DNA of 64,000 nt, from contig JAPNXP010000003.1 of the NCBI GenBank assembly GCA_028753945.1, positions 5,270,001-5,334,000 on the forward strand, given 5' to 3'. This stretch comes from Hexactinellida sp. DTS-2022 (Eukaryota; Porifera; Hexactinellida). The translations under genes were made by a program, and so were the position numbers. The notes below the pieces were generated by a model. That model did not search any database, had not been told where the DNA came from, and saw nothing but the letters and a program-made list of their open reading frames with translations. Below, one piece after another: positions 21,228-33,639 of the stretch (position 1 is the first letter of the stretch; every line of letters starts with the position of its first letter).

Positions 21228-23687
21228 TCAGGAACACTTGTCACAGGTGAAAGAGCCAGCTGAGACAGTCTCGTAGTCTACATCAGCACAGTAGCAGTGT
21301 ACCCAGTCTGAGCAGACATCACAGCACACCCACTGAGACTCTATCTTCTTCCCGACTCGTCTGAGTGCTACTGGGTCCGGCTCTCTCTGATTGCAGATGG
21401 CACAAAGTGTTGTCGACTCGTCTGAACTACTAGACTCATCACCAGAAGACTGACTAGAGACAGAAGGCGTGCTACGCTCCTTGAGTTTCCGCTTCACGCC
21501 TGTAGAAACTCCTCTCGCCTGTCTACCCCGTCCTCGGGTCTGCCTACCTCTCTTGCTTTGCGTGCTCTCAGCTCCAAAATGTCCTCCTCTATAGCTACCC
21601 CCGCCTTCTGACTTCAGCAGTGCCTTCTCTCGATACTGTTTGACAAGTTTAATTCTTCTTCGTCGTCGCTGAAAATTAGACTTAATCTTGGAAGTTCGGG
21701 AACTTTGCAACTTATGAATTCGGCTGACTATAGACTGGTAGGCCTGCCGAGATGGAGACAGCCCAAGGTCATGCATCATCCCGAATAGCGACAGTTCTCC
21801 CTCGTTGAAACTCAGAACAGCGATGGCAGTGCTAATCCTGATAGATTGAGGAGAAACGTACTTATTCTTGGGGCAGAGACACCATATCATGTTGTGCAAG
21901 GATTCATTTGCATTCTGAGTTAGACCCAGTGTCAGATGGCTACAGAACTCACTCGTGGCATATGCATTGAACACCTCGCGTACTTTCTGGATGTCAACGG
22001 CTGTGAAGATAGTCAAGGTAGCTGGTGTTGTAGAGCTGGATGGTTTATTCGATCGACACCAAGTGTTGTCTCCGGTAGGACAGCCAGAATGATTCCCTGA
22101 CGCATGATCGAGGAGAATATGTAGAGCGCGTGACAGCTTTTCAGGTGTTGCTCCCCGATTCTGTGAGATAATAGTAGAATAGTTAGCGGCGATATAATCT
22201 GCTTTCCATTCTGGGAGTTTATGCTGTATATAAGTTTTTGTCTTCGTATTCGGGTTGATCTTCTTTAGATTCTTCTTCAGACGCTTGATAACATGTACCA
22301 GACATTCTTCTTTCCGCACTTTCACAAGAGGGTAGGGATCAAGAGTTGTCACATGCTGAAAGGCCTTAGAGTCTCCGTCACCAACAAACACGGAATACAC
22401 CAAGCTGTTCTTCTCCAAGCTGCGACCCCAGATCCTCTCGGCAGCTTCGGGCTCCATTGCTTGGGAAGATCCTGTGTAATTCCTGTTGCAGTTCGGCGTA
22501 TGACGCTCTAGCCACTTCTCGTACTCGGACGGTTTGTCCTTCTGTTTCTCTTCTGTCCATATAGAGCACTTCTCGCATAGTCGACTCAACACTTCGTAGT
22601 CTAGCACTTTCTTGGTGGAGGTAGAGATGGCAGCACCGAAACCCATATTTGAGTAGAAACCCCTGGTCTTCCAGGAGCTGTCGAAACTGATCGGAACGTT
22701 GACAGCTTTAGGCTCGGGGGATGGTTCTGAATCTACCTTCCTGTGCAGATGATCAGCAGCTTCCAACATCGATATTTGCACTGCGCTCTTAGTGACATCT
22801 TCAAGACGGATGGCATATCGAGATGGCATAACTTGAACTGGAGGTGGCATATCAAACACTGTTGCTATTTTGTGCAAATCACGCCATGACATACCGGTTG
22901 TATGTGTGGCTAGCACCGACCTCATCGTAACTTCATTCATATCTTTGGGGGTAAACGGCACATTGACACAAGTATGGTGGCTGGGTATGTCTAAAGAGCG
23001 TGAGGAAGGGAAGGTAGCGTGTTCTGAATTACATTTCTGGCATTTGACCCTAAAGAATGTCTGCCAGCCGTGCTTCAATTCCTCCTCATACAAGGCTAGA
23101 GTACCATTGCATTTGTTACACCGAATAGTCGAGAATACATCTGCTAAAATGCCTACATCAAGAATTCTCATACCCTTTGGTTTGGAAACGATCCTCGTAG
23201 TGTCACCCTGAGATGTTGTAAATTCCAGCGGTCTAGGATAGTTGCATACAGGAACACGGAATTTAGAGGTATATCCTCGACGGGGATGGGTTTTCGAGAA
23301 CTTGTGACCCCTGGGCTTGCTCATCTTTGGAATACAGTCTGCAGGCTTGACTAAGGCATCTTCTCTGGTGTTAACTTTGCCTAAAGTATGCCTTCTGGCG
23401 TAGATTCGCTTGCAAGGGCGACCCATACGTCTCCGTTTTGGCATACTGTCTGCATTCTGAGGCTCTACATAAAGATTGCAGAAGGACTCCGATATCCCAG
23501 GAGTTGGTGGAGGGATAGATGTTTGGGATGATGTCGCTGTAGGTGGAGGAGGTCCTTGAGAAGAGATTGTAGCAAGGGGAGACTCGGGGTCAGAAGGAAT
23601 ACAGTCTGAATCAGTTGAATTAGGCTTCGGGACAAAATCATCAAACTCATTGAAAAGTTGAGCGTCTAAGCTTGAATCGCTTGTCAT
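21228..23687 (-). CDS. Mutator-like DDE transposase with C-terminal PHD finger
   Basis: One uninterrupted ORF of 819 residues. The N-terminus is Pro/Ser-rich, with an AT-hook-like KRRRMGRPCKR at ~84-94. A zinc ribbon has Cys pairs at C190/C193 and C216/C219. The catalytic core shows D336 (SFDSSWKTRGF), the VGDGDSKAF block (D437/D439) and a candidate glutamate E595 (NANESLHNM). These are the landmarks of the Mutator-like transposase domain common in invertebrate proteins. A Lys/Arg/Gly-rich linker (~650-735) and acidic Ser tract lead to a C4HC3 PHD finger (~759-819: CAIC, CDVC-x4-H-x2-C, CDKC). The frame is intact, so this is either a recently active element or a domesticated gene; single-exon form and repeat-rich flanks favour the former. 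No clear terminal inverted repeats were found. Fossils of a related protein lie at 51.5-53.4 kb. Confidence 0.8.
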   Translation of the reverse strand: MTSDSSLDAQLFNEFDDFVPKPNSTDSDCIPSDPESPLATISSQGPPPPTATSSQTSIPPPTPGISESFCNLYVEPQNADSMPKRRRMGRPCKRIYARRHTLGKVNTREDALVKPADCIPKMSKPRGHKFSKTHPRRGYTSKFRVPVCNYPRPLEFTTSQGDTTRIVSKPKGMRILDVGILADVFSTIRCNKCNGTLALYEEELKHGWQTFFRVKCQKCNSEHATFPSSRSLDIPSHHTCVNVPFTPKDMNEVTMRSVLATHTTGMSWRDLHKIATVFDMPPPVQVMPSRYAIRLEDVTKSAVQISMLEAADHLHRKVDSEPSPEPKAVNVPISFDSSWKTRGFYSNMGFGAAISTSTKKVLDYEVLSRLCEKCSIWTEEKQKDKPSEYEKWLERHTPNCNRNYTGSSQAMEPEAAERIWGRSLEKNSLVYSVFVGDGDSKAFQHVTTLDPYPLVKVRKEECLVHVIKRLKKNLKKINPNTKTKTYIQHKLPEWKADYIAANYSTIISQNRGATPEKLSRALHILLDHASGNHSGCPTGDNTWCRSNKPSSSTTPATLTIFTAVDIQKVREVFNAYATSEFCSHLTLGLTQNANESLHNMIWCLCPKNKYVSPQSIRISTAIAVLSFNEGELSLFGMMHDLGLSPSRQAYQSIVSRIHKLQSSRTSKIKSNFQRRRRRIKLVKQYREKALLKSEGGGSYRGGHFGAESTQSKRGRQTRGRGRQARGVSTGVKRKLKERSTPSVSSQSSGDESSSSDESTTLCAICNQREPDPVALRRVGKKIESQWVCCDVCSDWVHCYCADVDYETVSAGSFTCDKCS

Positions 23688-24220
23688 TATTTGGAATCTA
23701 CTAGTTGAAAAATAAGCTGAAAAGTTATAGCATTACGACTATACATGATTCCAATAAATAACCATCGAATAATATGTTTGAATATACAGTCGGACGGAAT
23801 TACATTTTGGCTCAAAATATTTTCGGTTAATAGATTTCTCCGCTTAATCGGGTCAAAGCAAACTGGTCCCGAGTTGACTCTAATAAGCGAAGTCGACTGA
23901 ACTCCTAATTACGTGCTGATGGATTGTAAGCGCGATTTAGGGCCTCAGCCCTATATAGCTAGCGTCTTGGGGACCCGAGACAGGATTAATGTATTACGAT
24001 CCCTACAGTTCAAAGCAAATTATATAAATTACAAACAAACATACAAAGGTAGAAACAAACAAAATACGATCACAAAATATCAACAATAAAGAAAGCAGGA
24101 AGTTACAACATAAGTAAACAGAATTGGTAAGAATGTCCGTTTAGTGAACTCCTTTTATAACGAAGTCGGATATAACGAAATACCCACTTATAACGAAATG
24201 GAGATTTTCCCCCAGAGCAC
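23688..24220. other. Spacer upstream of the transposase, with pogo-like MITE ends
   Basis: 23787-23899 begins CAGTCGGACGGAATTAC and ends GTCGACTG, preceded by TA, and looks like a short pogo-like MITE. A second partial end (AACTCCTTTTATAACGAAGT) lies at ~24148. Otherwise nothing recognised. Confidence 0.45.
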
Positions 24221-25398
24221 TATCCCGTAATCCGCTAATGCTAGACATAGGAAATGTATTATTGTCGTATAGGAAGTCATATTTTGGGAGTCCAACGGTC
24301 ATATTGGTTTATCGAAAATATTTGTGGAATGTAAGTTATGCGATTTTCACACCCTTCCATATATGGTAATATTGTTAAAATCTCGAGATTAGTTAGTTTT
24401 ATACATATGAAATATATTTATGGCGAATGGGAAATGGGAATTCATATTTAGGGACTCAGTAGATCACATTGATTTACCTAAGGCGTTCCCCAAGCCTATA
24501 TTATTATTTTGGCACTCTCCACAGGAGGATTGCCCCGTCCCTGTTTTGTAGTTTAGCTAATTCTTACCTATCAGATATCTGTCATTATGTTGTTTATTAA
24601 AAGACAACAAGGCTGGATTCGGTTAACCGGTTAACCGTTGCTGACATCGGTTAACGGTTAGAGAACTTAGAGATTGTATTAACTTAGCCGGTCTGTTGAA
24701 TAACAGCAGAGTTATTGGGAAATTAATGTATAAAGTATTAAATTTTTTTGAATTTTATCAGAATATGTAGTCCTAAATCCATTTCTCATCACCACTTAAT
24801 ACATTTTATTGGACAACATTGATTTAAATATAGATTTGAAAGAAACTTATCAAGATTTTTTAATAAACAACATAATGACAGATATCTGATAGGTAAGAAT
24901 TAGCTAAACTACAAAACAGGGTCGGGGCAATCCTCCTGTGGAGAGTGCCAAAATAATAATATAGGCTAAGGGGAACGCCTTAGGTAAATCAATGTGATCT
25001 ACTGAGTCCCTAAATATGAATTCCCATTTCCCATTCGCCATAAATATATTTCATATGTATAAAACTAACCAATCTCGAGATTTTAACAATATTACCATAT
25101 ATGGAAAGGTGTGAGAATCGCATAACTTACATTCCACAAATATTTTCGATAAACCAATATGACCGTTGGACTCCCAAAATATGATTTCCTGTACGAAAAT
25201 GATACATTTCATATGTATAAAGTTAAGTAATCTCGAGATTTTAACAATATTACCATATATGGAAGGGTGTGAAAATCGCATAACTTACATTCCACAAATA
25301 TTTTCGATAAACCAATATTACCGTTGGACTCCCAAAATATGACTTCCTATACGACAATAATACATTTCCTATGTCTAGCATTAGCGGATTACGGGATA
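24221..25398. mobile_element. Foldback element with ~380-base inverted arms
   Basis: The left arm 24221-24602 is the inverted copy of the right arm 24858-25398; the outer ends are TATCCCGTAATCCGCTAATG and its complement. The right arm is longer because a ~157-base block (CATATGTATAAA...ATGATACATTT) is duplicated in tandem at ~25049 and ~25206. The ~255-base centre contains GGTTAACCGGTTAACCG. A decayed arm recurs at 34318-34545. Confidence 0.8.
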
Positions 25399-25774
25399 TC
25401 AATAAGTAACAATACTGTTTTAGGCCTACGCTAATTTTACCGTAAAACGAAGTTTACAGTCCCTATATTAAAGAAGTCCCTGGTAAAACAAAAAGATTTA
25501 GGAAAAAACTACACACGCCAAATTAATCAATAAAAAAGATAGACTGTATATAATCATAAACTCACTTGTTATCCTTTCTAGTTAGCACCTTCCAAAAAAG
25601 CACTCGACTTCAATAGAAAGCTTAGCTTGAATATCGAATAGAATAAGAAAGTTTCTCAATATAAAAATGATAAGAGTTGCCACAAATTAGATTCGAGAAA
25701 GTTGCCTCCAAAGAAGAGAATAAAAGAAAATATTTAATAAAACACAGGTGCAGTCAGTTGCATACAAGTGCCGG

Positions 25775-25843
25775 TGTAAGCGATGTTGCGGAAATTCTTC
25801 TATTTATAAGATAGAAGAATTCCGCAACATTGAAAGACTTACG
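25775..25843. repeat. Short near-perfect hairpin
   Basis: The arms at 25783-25803 and 25811-25830 pair over ~20 bases with a single bulged A and a 7-base loop. An outer GTAAG/CTTAC pairing extends the stem. It belongs to no repeat I see elsewhere in the window. It could be a MITE remnant or a small structured RNA. Confidence 0.45.
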
Positions 25844-26597
25844 TAGGTAAATCGTTATATACGACTGGGGATACAAAGATGACTAGTTTATACGAGGTGG
25901 ACATGTAAAAAATTAAAAATAACGGAAATGATTACTTTAGTACGTAAACAAATTATCAAAAAAATTGCTTATATATACATTGGCTATGTTGAATATGAAT
26001 GAATAATATGGGTCAATAAAAATATCAAAAATTATAAAATGGGTGTATAATAATCAGGGGGGGTCAATCTTAAGAATACTAATTAGCCCATAGGTGACTT
26101 CATGGAAAAATATATTTTTAGGGCATTAACGAATTTCTTGCTTTTGGACCCCTGCACCCATTCAGTATTTGCCACAAGTGACACTCTGGAGTTGTCACCG
26201 GTGTCAGATAGCATAAATTGATACGAAGTTAATTACATCTGGTCCCTAAAGTCCTCCTATGAGCATTTTACCCAAAACACACTTTTTTTAATTTTTTTAC
26301 AATTTTAATTAGTCAGCAATTCTCACCTTTAGGTGTGATAAGATTTTAAAAAATAACCCTTAGTGTAAATTCTTGATAATTTGCTGCAAAATTTCGCAAT
26401 AATATTGATTCGTACCCTCCATGAAGTACCAGGTACTTCATGCATGTACCTTTCAAAATGGGACCCACCCCCTGGCTATGGGTCAAGTATCTGCCGATTG
26501 ATCCCCCCCTGTAATAATTGATAATGTTTTTTTTTTAATTAACTATATTTAGTAAGGATAAATTGTTAATAAATTGATTCCCATAAACAGGCTAGTA
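25844..26597. other. Gene-free DNA
   Basis: AT-rich, without a supported ORF or repeat. GCATGTACC/GGTACTTCATG words near 26420-26450 form a small palindrome. Confidence 0.4.
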
Positions 26598-26598
26598 T

Positions 26599-26723
26599 AA
26601 AAAATCCAAAATTGCAGCCTGTGCCGACGCATGTTCCTCTGGTGGCACTATATTTTTGTGGTGGTTTATTAATAGTGCCTCCAATGGAACATGCTGCTGC
26701 ACAGGTGCAATTTTGGATTTTTT
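26599..26723. mobile_element. Hairpin MITE (AAATCCAAAATTGCAGC family)
   Basis: Inverted ends AAATCCAAAATTGCA and TGCAATTTTGGATTT surround an inner palindrome, GCATGTTCC...GGCACTAT / ATAGTGCC...GGAACATGC. Further members lie at 28214-28340, 29868-29988, 31437-31560 and 32885-33010. The inner palindrome alone recurs at ~250-315 and ~8880-8945. Confidence 0.8.
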
Positions 26724-29700
26724 CGACATGTCATCATCACTATGAAGGTGTTAGAGTAATTCAGATAGGTGTTTCGGAATGTAACGACCCTTAGTGAGTT
26801 GGAAGTTTCATTTTAGCTCACTTCATCTCAAAGATATTCAAGTTTCAGTGGAAAATAATAGGTGATAACTCAGCATTTTCTATGTGCGTGTTGGGTGATC
26901 ACCCACCACCAACCAACCCATTCGAATTATATATTTCACAAAATTGTGAAAACTAATTTTTTTACGATGTCATCATCACCTCAAGGTGTCAAGACACATT
27001 TGTAGAGGTGTTATGTGCCATAAGGATCAATTGATAAATTGTAAGTTTGTTTCTATCTTGCATCATCTCTGAGATTAATGATATTTAGCTAATTAGTATA
27101 AATATTAATTAAATTATTAATAATTTAACACCAATTTGAATTTACTAAGTAAAATTAATTTGGACCAAATTTCAATTCCGCACACTCGATGTTCCCTAAT
27201 AAACAAATTGGAAGCATCTATATAATATTATGTCAATTATAGACTGAGTTAATTATAATTAATTACATCAGTATATTAATATTGTTTAAGAGTGTTCTTG
27301 AAGAAGGAAATGTATTCACATAATTTGTCGTTTTATGGAATATATAATCATAATTTTCAATTAGAAAATCGAAGCCTATTCGATCTCACAAGTTGAATCA
27401 ATATAATTATTACAACTGAAATAAATGCGTTATAAACCCCCCCTTACACTCCAATACATTTCGGGCACCAAGCACACACATAGACAAATATTTAAACAAA
27501 TAGAAATTCCATCTCATTAATCCATTGTTTGAATATCAGAAATAGTTCTGAAATTGAATAACTGTTGAGTGAAATTGAATTTTCATATAGGAGAAAACTT
27601 TAATACGACTATGTATTAGAAATCGATTTATATAGTAGCAGCTATTGAATCAAATTGGATTATTCATTTACAATATAATACTTTATTGTAACTATGATAT
27701 CAGAAATTGATCTGTATAGTAATAGCTATTGAATGTAAATTAATTATTCATATACGTACTATAATTCTTTATTGTAATTATAATATCAACAATAACTTGA
27801 ATCGAAATAACACTGAATCTAATTGAATTAATCATAAATAGTAGATCTTCATCGAAACCACGAAATAATTGCATAATTGAGTATTAATGAATTTACGATT
27901 TTAGAAAGTTAAGGGTGAATTGTGGCAACTTTGAGCCTAATTCTCAGGAAAATGAGGACGGATTAAAAAAATCGTGAAGAGCTATCAGTTGCAAAATACT
28001 TTTCTGATACTAATGATTAAAAAAAGAAATTTGTTATTGCATTTATTTTCTTGTGGGACAAAAAAAGCTAAAAGTCCCGTTAAAAAATTTCTCAAGTCGA
28101 AATTGAAAAATCAGGCCACGAAGTGCACATTAATCAACAACCAGACACCTATCCTGAAAATATCAGTGCTCTAGCACTTATGGTTTAGCCTGAGGAGGCG
28201 ACACGGAGAAATAAAAAATCCAAAATTGCAGCCTGTGCCGACGCATGTTCCTTTTGTGGCACTATATTTTGGTGGTGGTCTATTGATAGTGCCTCCAATG
28301 GAACATGCAGTCGACACAGGCTGCAATTTTGGATTTTTTTCGCCATGTCTTGAACGTCACCAGTGGCAGATCCAGACATGTTGAAAAGGGGGGGCTCAAG
28401 AAATAATGCGAGCGTAGTGAGCAACTTATAAGGGGGTATGGGGGGTAACCCCCCAGATTTTCTTTAGGTTATATACACTCAGAAGTCATTTTAAACGCTA
28501 ATTTCTTTATAATGAGCCATAATTCAAACTTGAGGCTGAAGTTTCTTAATTATTTTGTCAATTTCAGCTAAATTTCAGTCAATTTCATTTTTGAAGGGTG
28601 GGCCCAGGCCCCCTGGATCCGCCCCTGGTCACATGGTGTTTACACCCATTTATCAATTTGTTACGGGACAAAGGAACGTTTGATAAATTTCATGCTTCTT
28701 TCTATCTTAAACCATCTTGAGTTTAAGTTTATATTTTCATTATACATGCGTTTTAGACCCCCCTATCAATACAATTCGGGCACCAAACACGCACACAGAC
28801 GAATAGTCATTTAATAGATATTCCAATTCATTAATCCATTGTTTGTATATCAGTCATCGTTTTAAAATTGAAATCAGCATACTCGCTTACTTTGAATTAC
28901 ATATGGGATTAAGTTTATATTTCCATTATACGTAAATGCTTTATAAACCCCCCCCCCCTTACACTCTAATACATTTCGGGCACCAAGCACACAAATAGAC
29001 AAATATTTATACAAATAGATATCCCATCTCATTAATCCATTGTTTGAATATCAGAAATCGTTCTGAAATTGAATAACTGTTGAGTGAAATTGAATTTTCA
29101 TATAGGAGAAAACTTTAATACAACTATGTATTAGAAATCGATTTATATAGTAGCAGCTATTGAATCAAATTGAATTATTCATTTACAATATAATAACATA
29201 TTGTAACTATGATATCAGAAATAGATTTGTATAGTAATAGCTATTGAATGTAAATTAATTATTCATATATACTAGAATTCTTTATTGTGATTATAATATC
29301 AACAATAACTTGAATCGAAATAACCTGAATCAATTGAATTATTCATAAATAGTAGATCTTCATCGAAACCACGAAATAATTGCATAATTGAATATTAATG
29401 AATTTACGATTTTAGAAAGTTAAGGGTGAATTGTGGCAACTTTGAAGCCTAATTCTCAGGAAAATGAGGACGGATTAAAAAGATCGTGAAGAGCTATCAG
29501 TTGCAAAATACTTTTCTGATACTAATGATTCTAAAAAATTTCTTGTTATTGCATTTATTTTCTTGTGGGACAAAAAAAGCTAAAAGTCCCGTTAAAAATT
29601 TTCTCAAGTCGAAATTGAAAAATCAGGCCACGAAGTGCACATTAATCAACAACCAGACACCTATTCTGAAAATCTCAGAGCTCTAGCACTTATGGTTTAG

Positions 29701-32700
29701 CCTGGGGAGGCGACACGGAGAAAACAAAAAATAAACATCCAAGGCACTAAGACCAATACTGGGCCACTATACTATAGTATAGTCGGCACAGTAAAAAAAA
29801 ACATCCAAGGCAGTAAGATTAGAACTGGGCCACTATACTATAGTATAGTCGGCACAGTAAAAAAAAAATCCAAAATTGCAGCCTGTGCCGACGCATGTTC
29901 CTTTGGTGGCACTATATTTTGGTGGTGGTTTATTGATAGTGCCTCCAAGGACATGCTGTCGGCACAGGCTACAATTTTGGATTTTTACTGTGCCGACTAT
30001 ACTATAGTATAGTGGCCCAGTATTGGTCTTAGTGCTTTGGTTTGTTTGTTTTTACTGTGCCGACTATACTATAGTATAGTGGCCCAGTATTGGTCTTAGT
30101 GCCTTGGATGTTTTTTTTTTTTTTTTTTTTTTTTTGTTTTTTTTCCTCCGTGTCGCCTCCCCAGGCTAAACCATAAGTGCTAGAGCTATGAGATTTTCAG
30201 GATAGGTGTCTGGTTGTTGATTAATGTGCACTTCGTGGCCTGATTTTTCAATTTCGACTTGGAAAATCTTTTAACGGGACTTTTAGCTTTTTTTGTCCCA
30301 CAAGAAAATAAATGCAATAACAAAAATTTTTTTTGAATCATTAGTATCAGAAAAGTATTTTGCAACTGATAGCTCTTCACGATTTTTTTAATCCGTCCTC
30401 ATTTTCCTGAGAATTAGGCTCAAAGTTGCCACAATTGACCCTTAACTTTCTAAAATCGTAAATTCATTAATATTCAATTATGCAATTATTTCGTGGTTTC
30501 GATGAATAACTACTATTTAATATTTATGAATAATTCAATTAGATTCAGTGTTATTTCGATTCAAGTTATTGTTGATATTATATCACAATAAAGAATTCTA
30601 GTATATATGAATAACTAATTTACATTCAATAGCTATTACTATACAAATCTATTTCTGATATCATAGTTACAATAATTTATTCTATTTATATGAATAATTC
30701 AATTTGATTCATTAGTATATAAATCGATTTCTAATACAATAGTTGTATTAAAGTTTTCTCCTATATGAAAATTCAATTTCACTCAACAGTTATTCAATTT
30801 CAGAACGATTTCTGATATTCAAACAATGGATTAATGAGATGGGATATCTATTTGTATAAATATTTGTCTATTTGTGTGCTTGGTGCCCGAAATGTATTAG
30901 AGTGTAAGGGGGGGGGGGGGTTTATAAAGCATTTACGTATAATGGAAATATAAACTTAATCCCATATGTCATTCAAAGTAAGCGAGTATGCTGATTTCAA
31001 TTTTAAAACGATGACTGATATACAAACAATGGATTAATGAAATGGAATATCTATTAAATGACTATTCGTCTGTGTGCGTGTTTGGTGGTCGAATTGTATT
31101 AGAGTGATAGGGGGTTATAATAGGAATATAAACTAGATCCCTTTTGTCATTCTAAGTAAACAAGTATGCTGATTTCCAATTTTAAACAGTATATTAATAT
31201 TCAATGGATTAAAGCAAATTAAATTAAATTGGAAATTTGTTTACTTAACTCAACTCAACTCACATTGCTAAAATAATTAACTATTTATATCATTTATTAT
31301 CTATACATAATGAATGAATGGCATTAAACCCAAGATGGTTCAAGATAGAAATAATTTAAAATCAACAATGGTTCCTTTGTCCCGTACAACTTGTTAAATG
31401 AGACTAAACACTATGAGGTGTTCATGACATGGCGAAAAAAATCCAAAATTGCAGCTGTGCCACAAGCGTGTTCCTTTGGAGGCACTATCAATAAACCACC
31501 ACCAAAATATAGTGCCACAAAAGGAACATGCGTCGGCACAGCTGCAATTTTGGATTTTTTTTTTTTTTTTTTTTTTCTCCGTGTCGCCTCCCCAGGCTAA
31601 ACCATAAGTGCTAGAGCTCTGAGATTTTCAGAATAGGTGTCTGGTTGTTGATTAATGTGCACTTCGTGGCCTGATTTTTCAATTTCGACTTGTGAAAATT
31701 TTTAACGGGACTTTTAGCTTTTTTTGTCCCACAAGAAAATAAATGCAGTAACAAGAAAATTTTTAGAATCATTAGTATCAGAAAAGTATTTTGCAACTGA
31801 TAGCTCTTCACGATCTTTTTAATCCGTCCTCATTTTCCTGAGAATTAGGCTCAAAGTTGCCACAATTCACCCTTAACTTTCTAAAATCGTAAATTCATTA
31901 ATATTCAATTATGCAATTATTTCGTGGTTTCGATGAATAACTACTATTTAATATTTATGAATAATTCAATTAGATTCAGTGTTATTTCGATTCAAGTTAT
32001 TGTTGATATTATAATCACAATAAAGAATTCTAGTATATATGAATAACTAATTTACATTCAATAGCTATTACTATACAAATCAATTTTCTGAATCTCCTGA
32101 TATCATAGTTACAATAAAGTACTATTCTATTTATATGAATAATTCAATTTGATTCAATAGCTGCTACTATATAAATCGATTTCTAATACATAGTTGTATT
32201 AAAGTTTTCTCCTATATGAAAATTCAATTTCACTCAACAGTTATTCAATTTCAGAACGATTTCTGATATTCAAACAATGGATTAATGAGATGGGATATCT
32301 ATTTGTATAAATATTTGTCTATTTGTGTGCTTGGTGCCCGAAATGTATTAGAGTGTAAGGGGGGGGGGGTTTATAAAGCATTTACGTATAATGGAAATAT
32401 AAACTTAATCCCATATGTCATTCAAAGTAAGCGAGTATGCTGATTTCAATTTTAAAACGATGACTGATATACAAACAATGGATTAATGAAATGGAATATC
32501 TATTAAATGACTATTCGTCTGTGTGCGTGTTTGGTGGTCGAATTGTATTAGAGTGATAGGGGGTTATAATAGGAATATAAACTAGATCCCTTTTGTCATT
32601 CTAAGTAAACAAGTATGCTGATTTCCAATTTTAAACAGTATATTAATATTCAATGGATTAAAGCAAATTAAATTAAATTGGAAATTTGTTTACTTAACTC

Positions 32701-33010
32701 AACTCAACTCACATTGCTAAAATAATTAACTATTTATATCATTTATTATCTATACATAATGAATGAATGGCATTAAACCCAAGATGGTTCAAGATAGAAA
32801 TAATTTAAAATCAACAATGGTTCCTTTGTCCCGTACAACTTGTTAAATGAGACTAAACACTATGAGGTGTTCATGACATGGCGAAAAAAATCCAAAATTG
32901 CAGCTGTGCCACAAGCGTGTTCCTTTGGAGGCACTATCAATAAACCACCACCAAAATATAGTGCCACAAAAGGAACATGCGTCGGCACAGCTGCAATTTT
33001 GGATTTTTTA
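26600..33010. repeat. Compound inverted repeat of four related ~1.45-1.5-kb units
   Basis: Two plus-oriented units (~27000-28340 and ~28640-29990) face two minus-oriented units (~30124-31572 and ~31573-33010); the last two are a tandem duplication with a period of 1449 bases. All share the blocks GGCACCAAGCACACA, AACAATGGATTAATGA and CACGAAGTGCACATTAATCA, plus a terminal hairpin MITE. The axis lies in the hairpin at 29868-29988, which is bracketed by pairs of GGGCCACTATACTATAG / CTATAGTATAGTGGCCC repeats. No protein-coding capacity is convincing. Confidence 0.75.
28361..28627. mobile_element. hAT-like MITE with G/C-rich ends
   Basis: Ends CAGTGGCAGATCC and GGATCCGCCCCTG are inverted. GTCAC lies next to both ends but out of register for a clean 8-bp duplication. 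The interior has a G-run and a CCCCCAG block typical of other MITEs here. Confidence 0.55.
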
Positions 33011-33179
33011 AAATACATACACTCAGAAGTCATTTTAAACGCTATTTTTTATAAGGAGCCCTAATTCAAACTTGAGGCTGAAGTTCCTTATTTATTTTGT
33101 CAATTTCAGTTCCCGCCTCTGGTATTAAATTCCCTTTCAACTGAAAGTATTAAATCAATTGCTCTTGATAATCTAGTAG

Positions 33180-33560
33180 GAGATCATACAGGGAAATGAC
33201 AGAAGGTCTCAGCAACACAATAAGGTCTTTAAAGATATGATAGATATCAGAAACACAAGGTTTACTTATGAACTGTATTTACGTGTCTTGGCAAGATATC
33301 TAGTAACGTTGAACATTAATACTCCTGATGGGTTAGTTAATGGTGCTACTGGCATACTAAATAGAATTGATTATGGAAAGAGGCAGGACACAAGTGAAAT
33401 TATACCCATTAGGGTTTGGATCTAGTTTGATAACCCAAGCGTGGGTGCGGAACATCCTCTCAAATTCAAACATCTGATAGTGAGAGATAAACAAACCATG
33501 AGCACCTGGACACCTATTACATTACTAACATTAGAAGAGAAAGATTCCAACGTGCAAAGG
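33180..33560 (+). pseudogene. Helentron PIF1-like helicase fragment
   Basis: LARYLVTLNINTPDGLVNGATG (33292-33354, given in part: NINTPDGLVNGATG) followed by IPIRVW, then DKQTMSTWTPI, matches the PIF1-like helicase of Helitron elements after motif III. A stop follows IPIRVW and the frame shifts. The next helicase block is found only at ~34915, on the far side of inserted DNA. Confidence 0.75.
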
Positions 33561-33639
33561 AGCGAGCTAATCCATACAGTATTGTTCTAACTTCTAAAAC
33601 AGTTTCATATTGTTCCTGCTGAGCTGAAGCTATAATTAT

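Noticed and set aside
27974..31811. Four ~66-residue frames beginning MKSYQLQNTFLILM as a small protein family
   Set aside because: They are parts of the four inverted/tandem repeat units; differences between copies do not favour silent changes, and no other coding signs are present.
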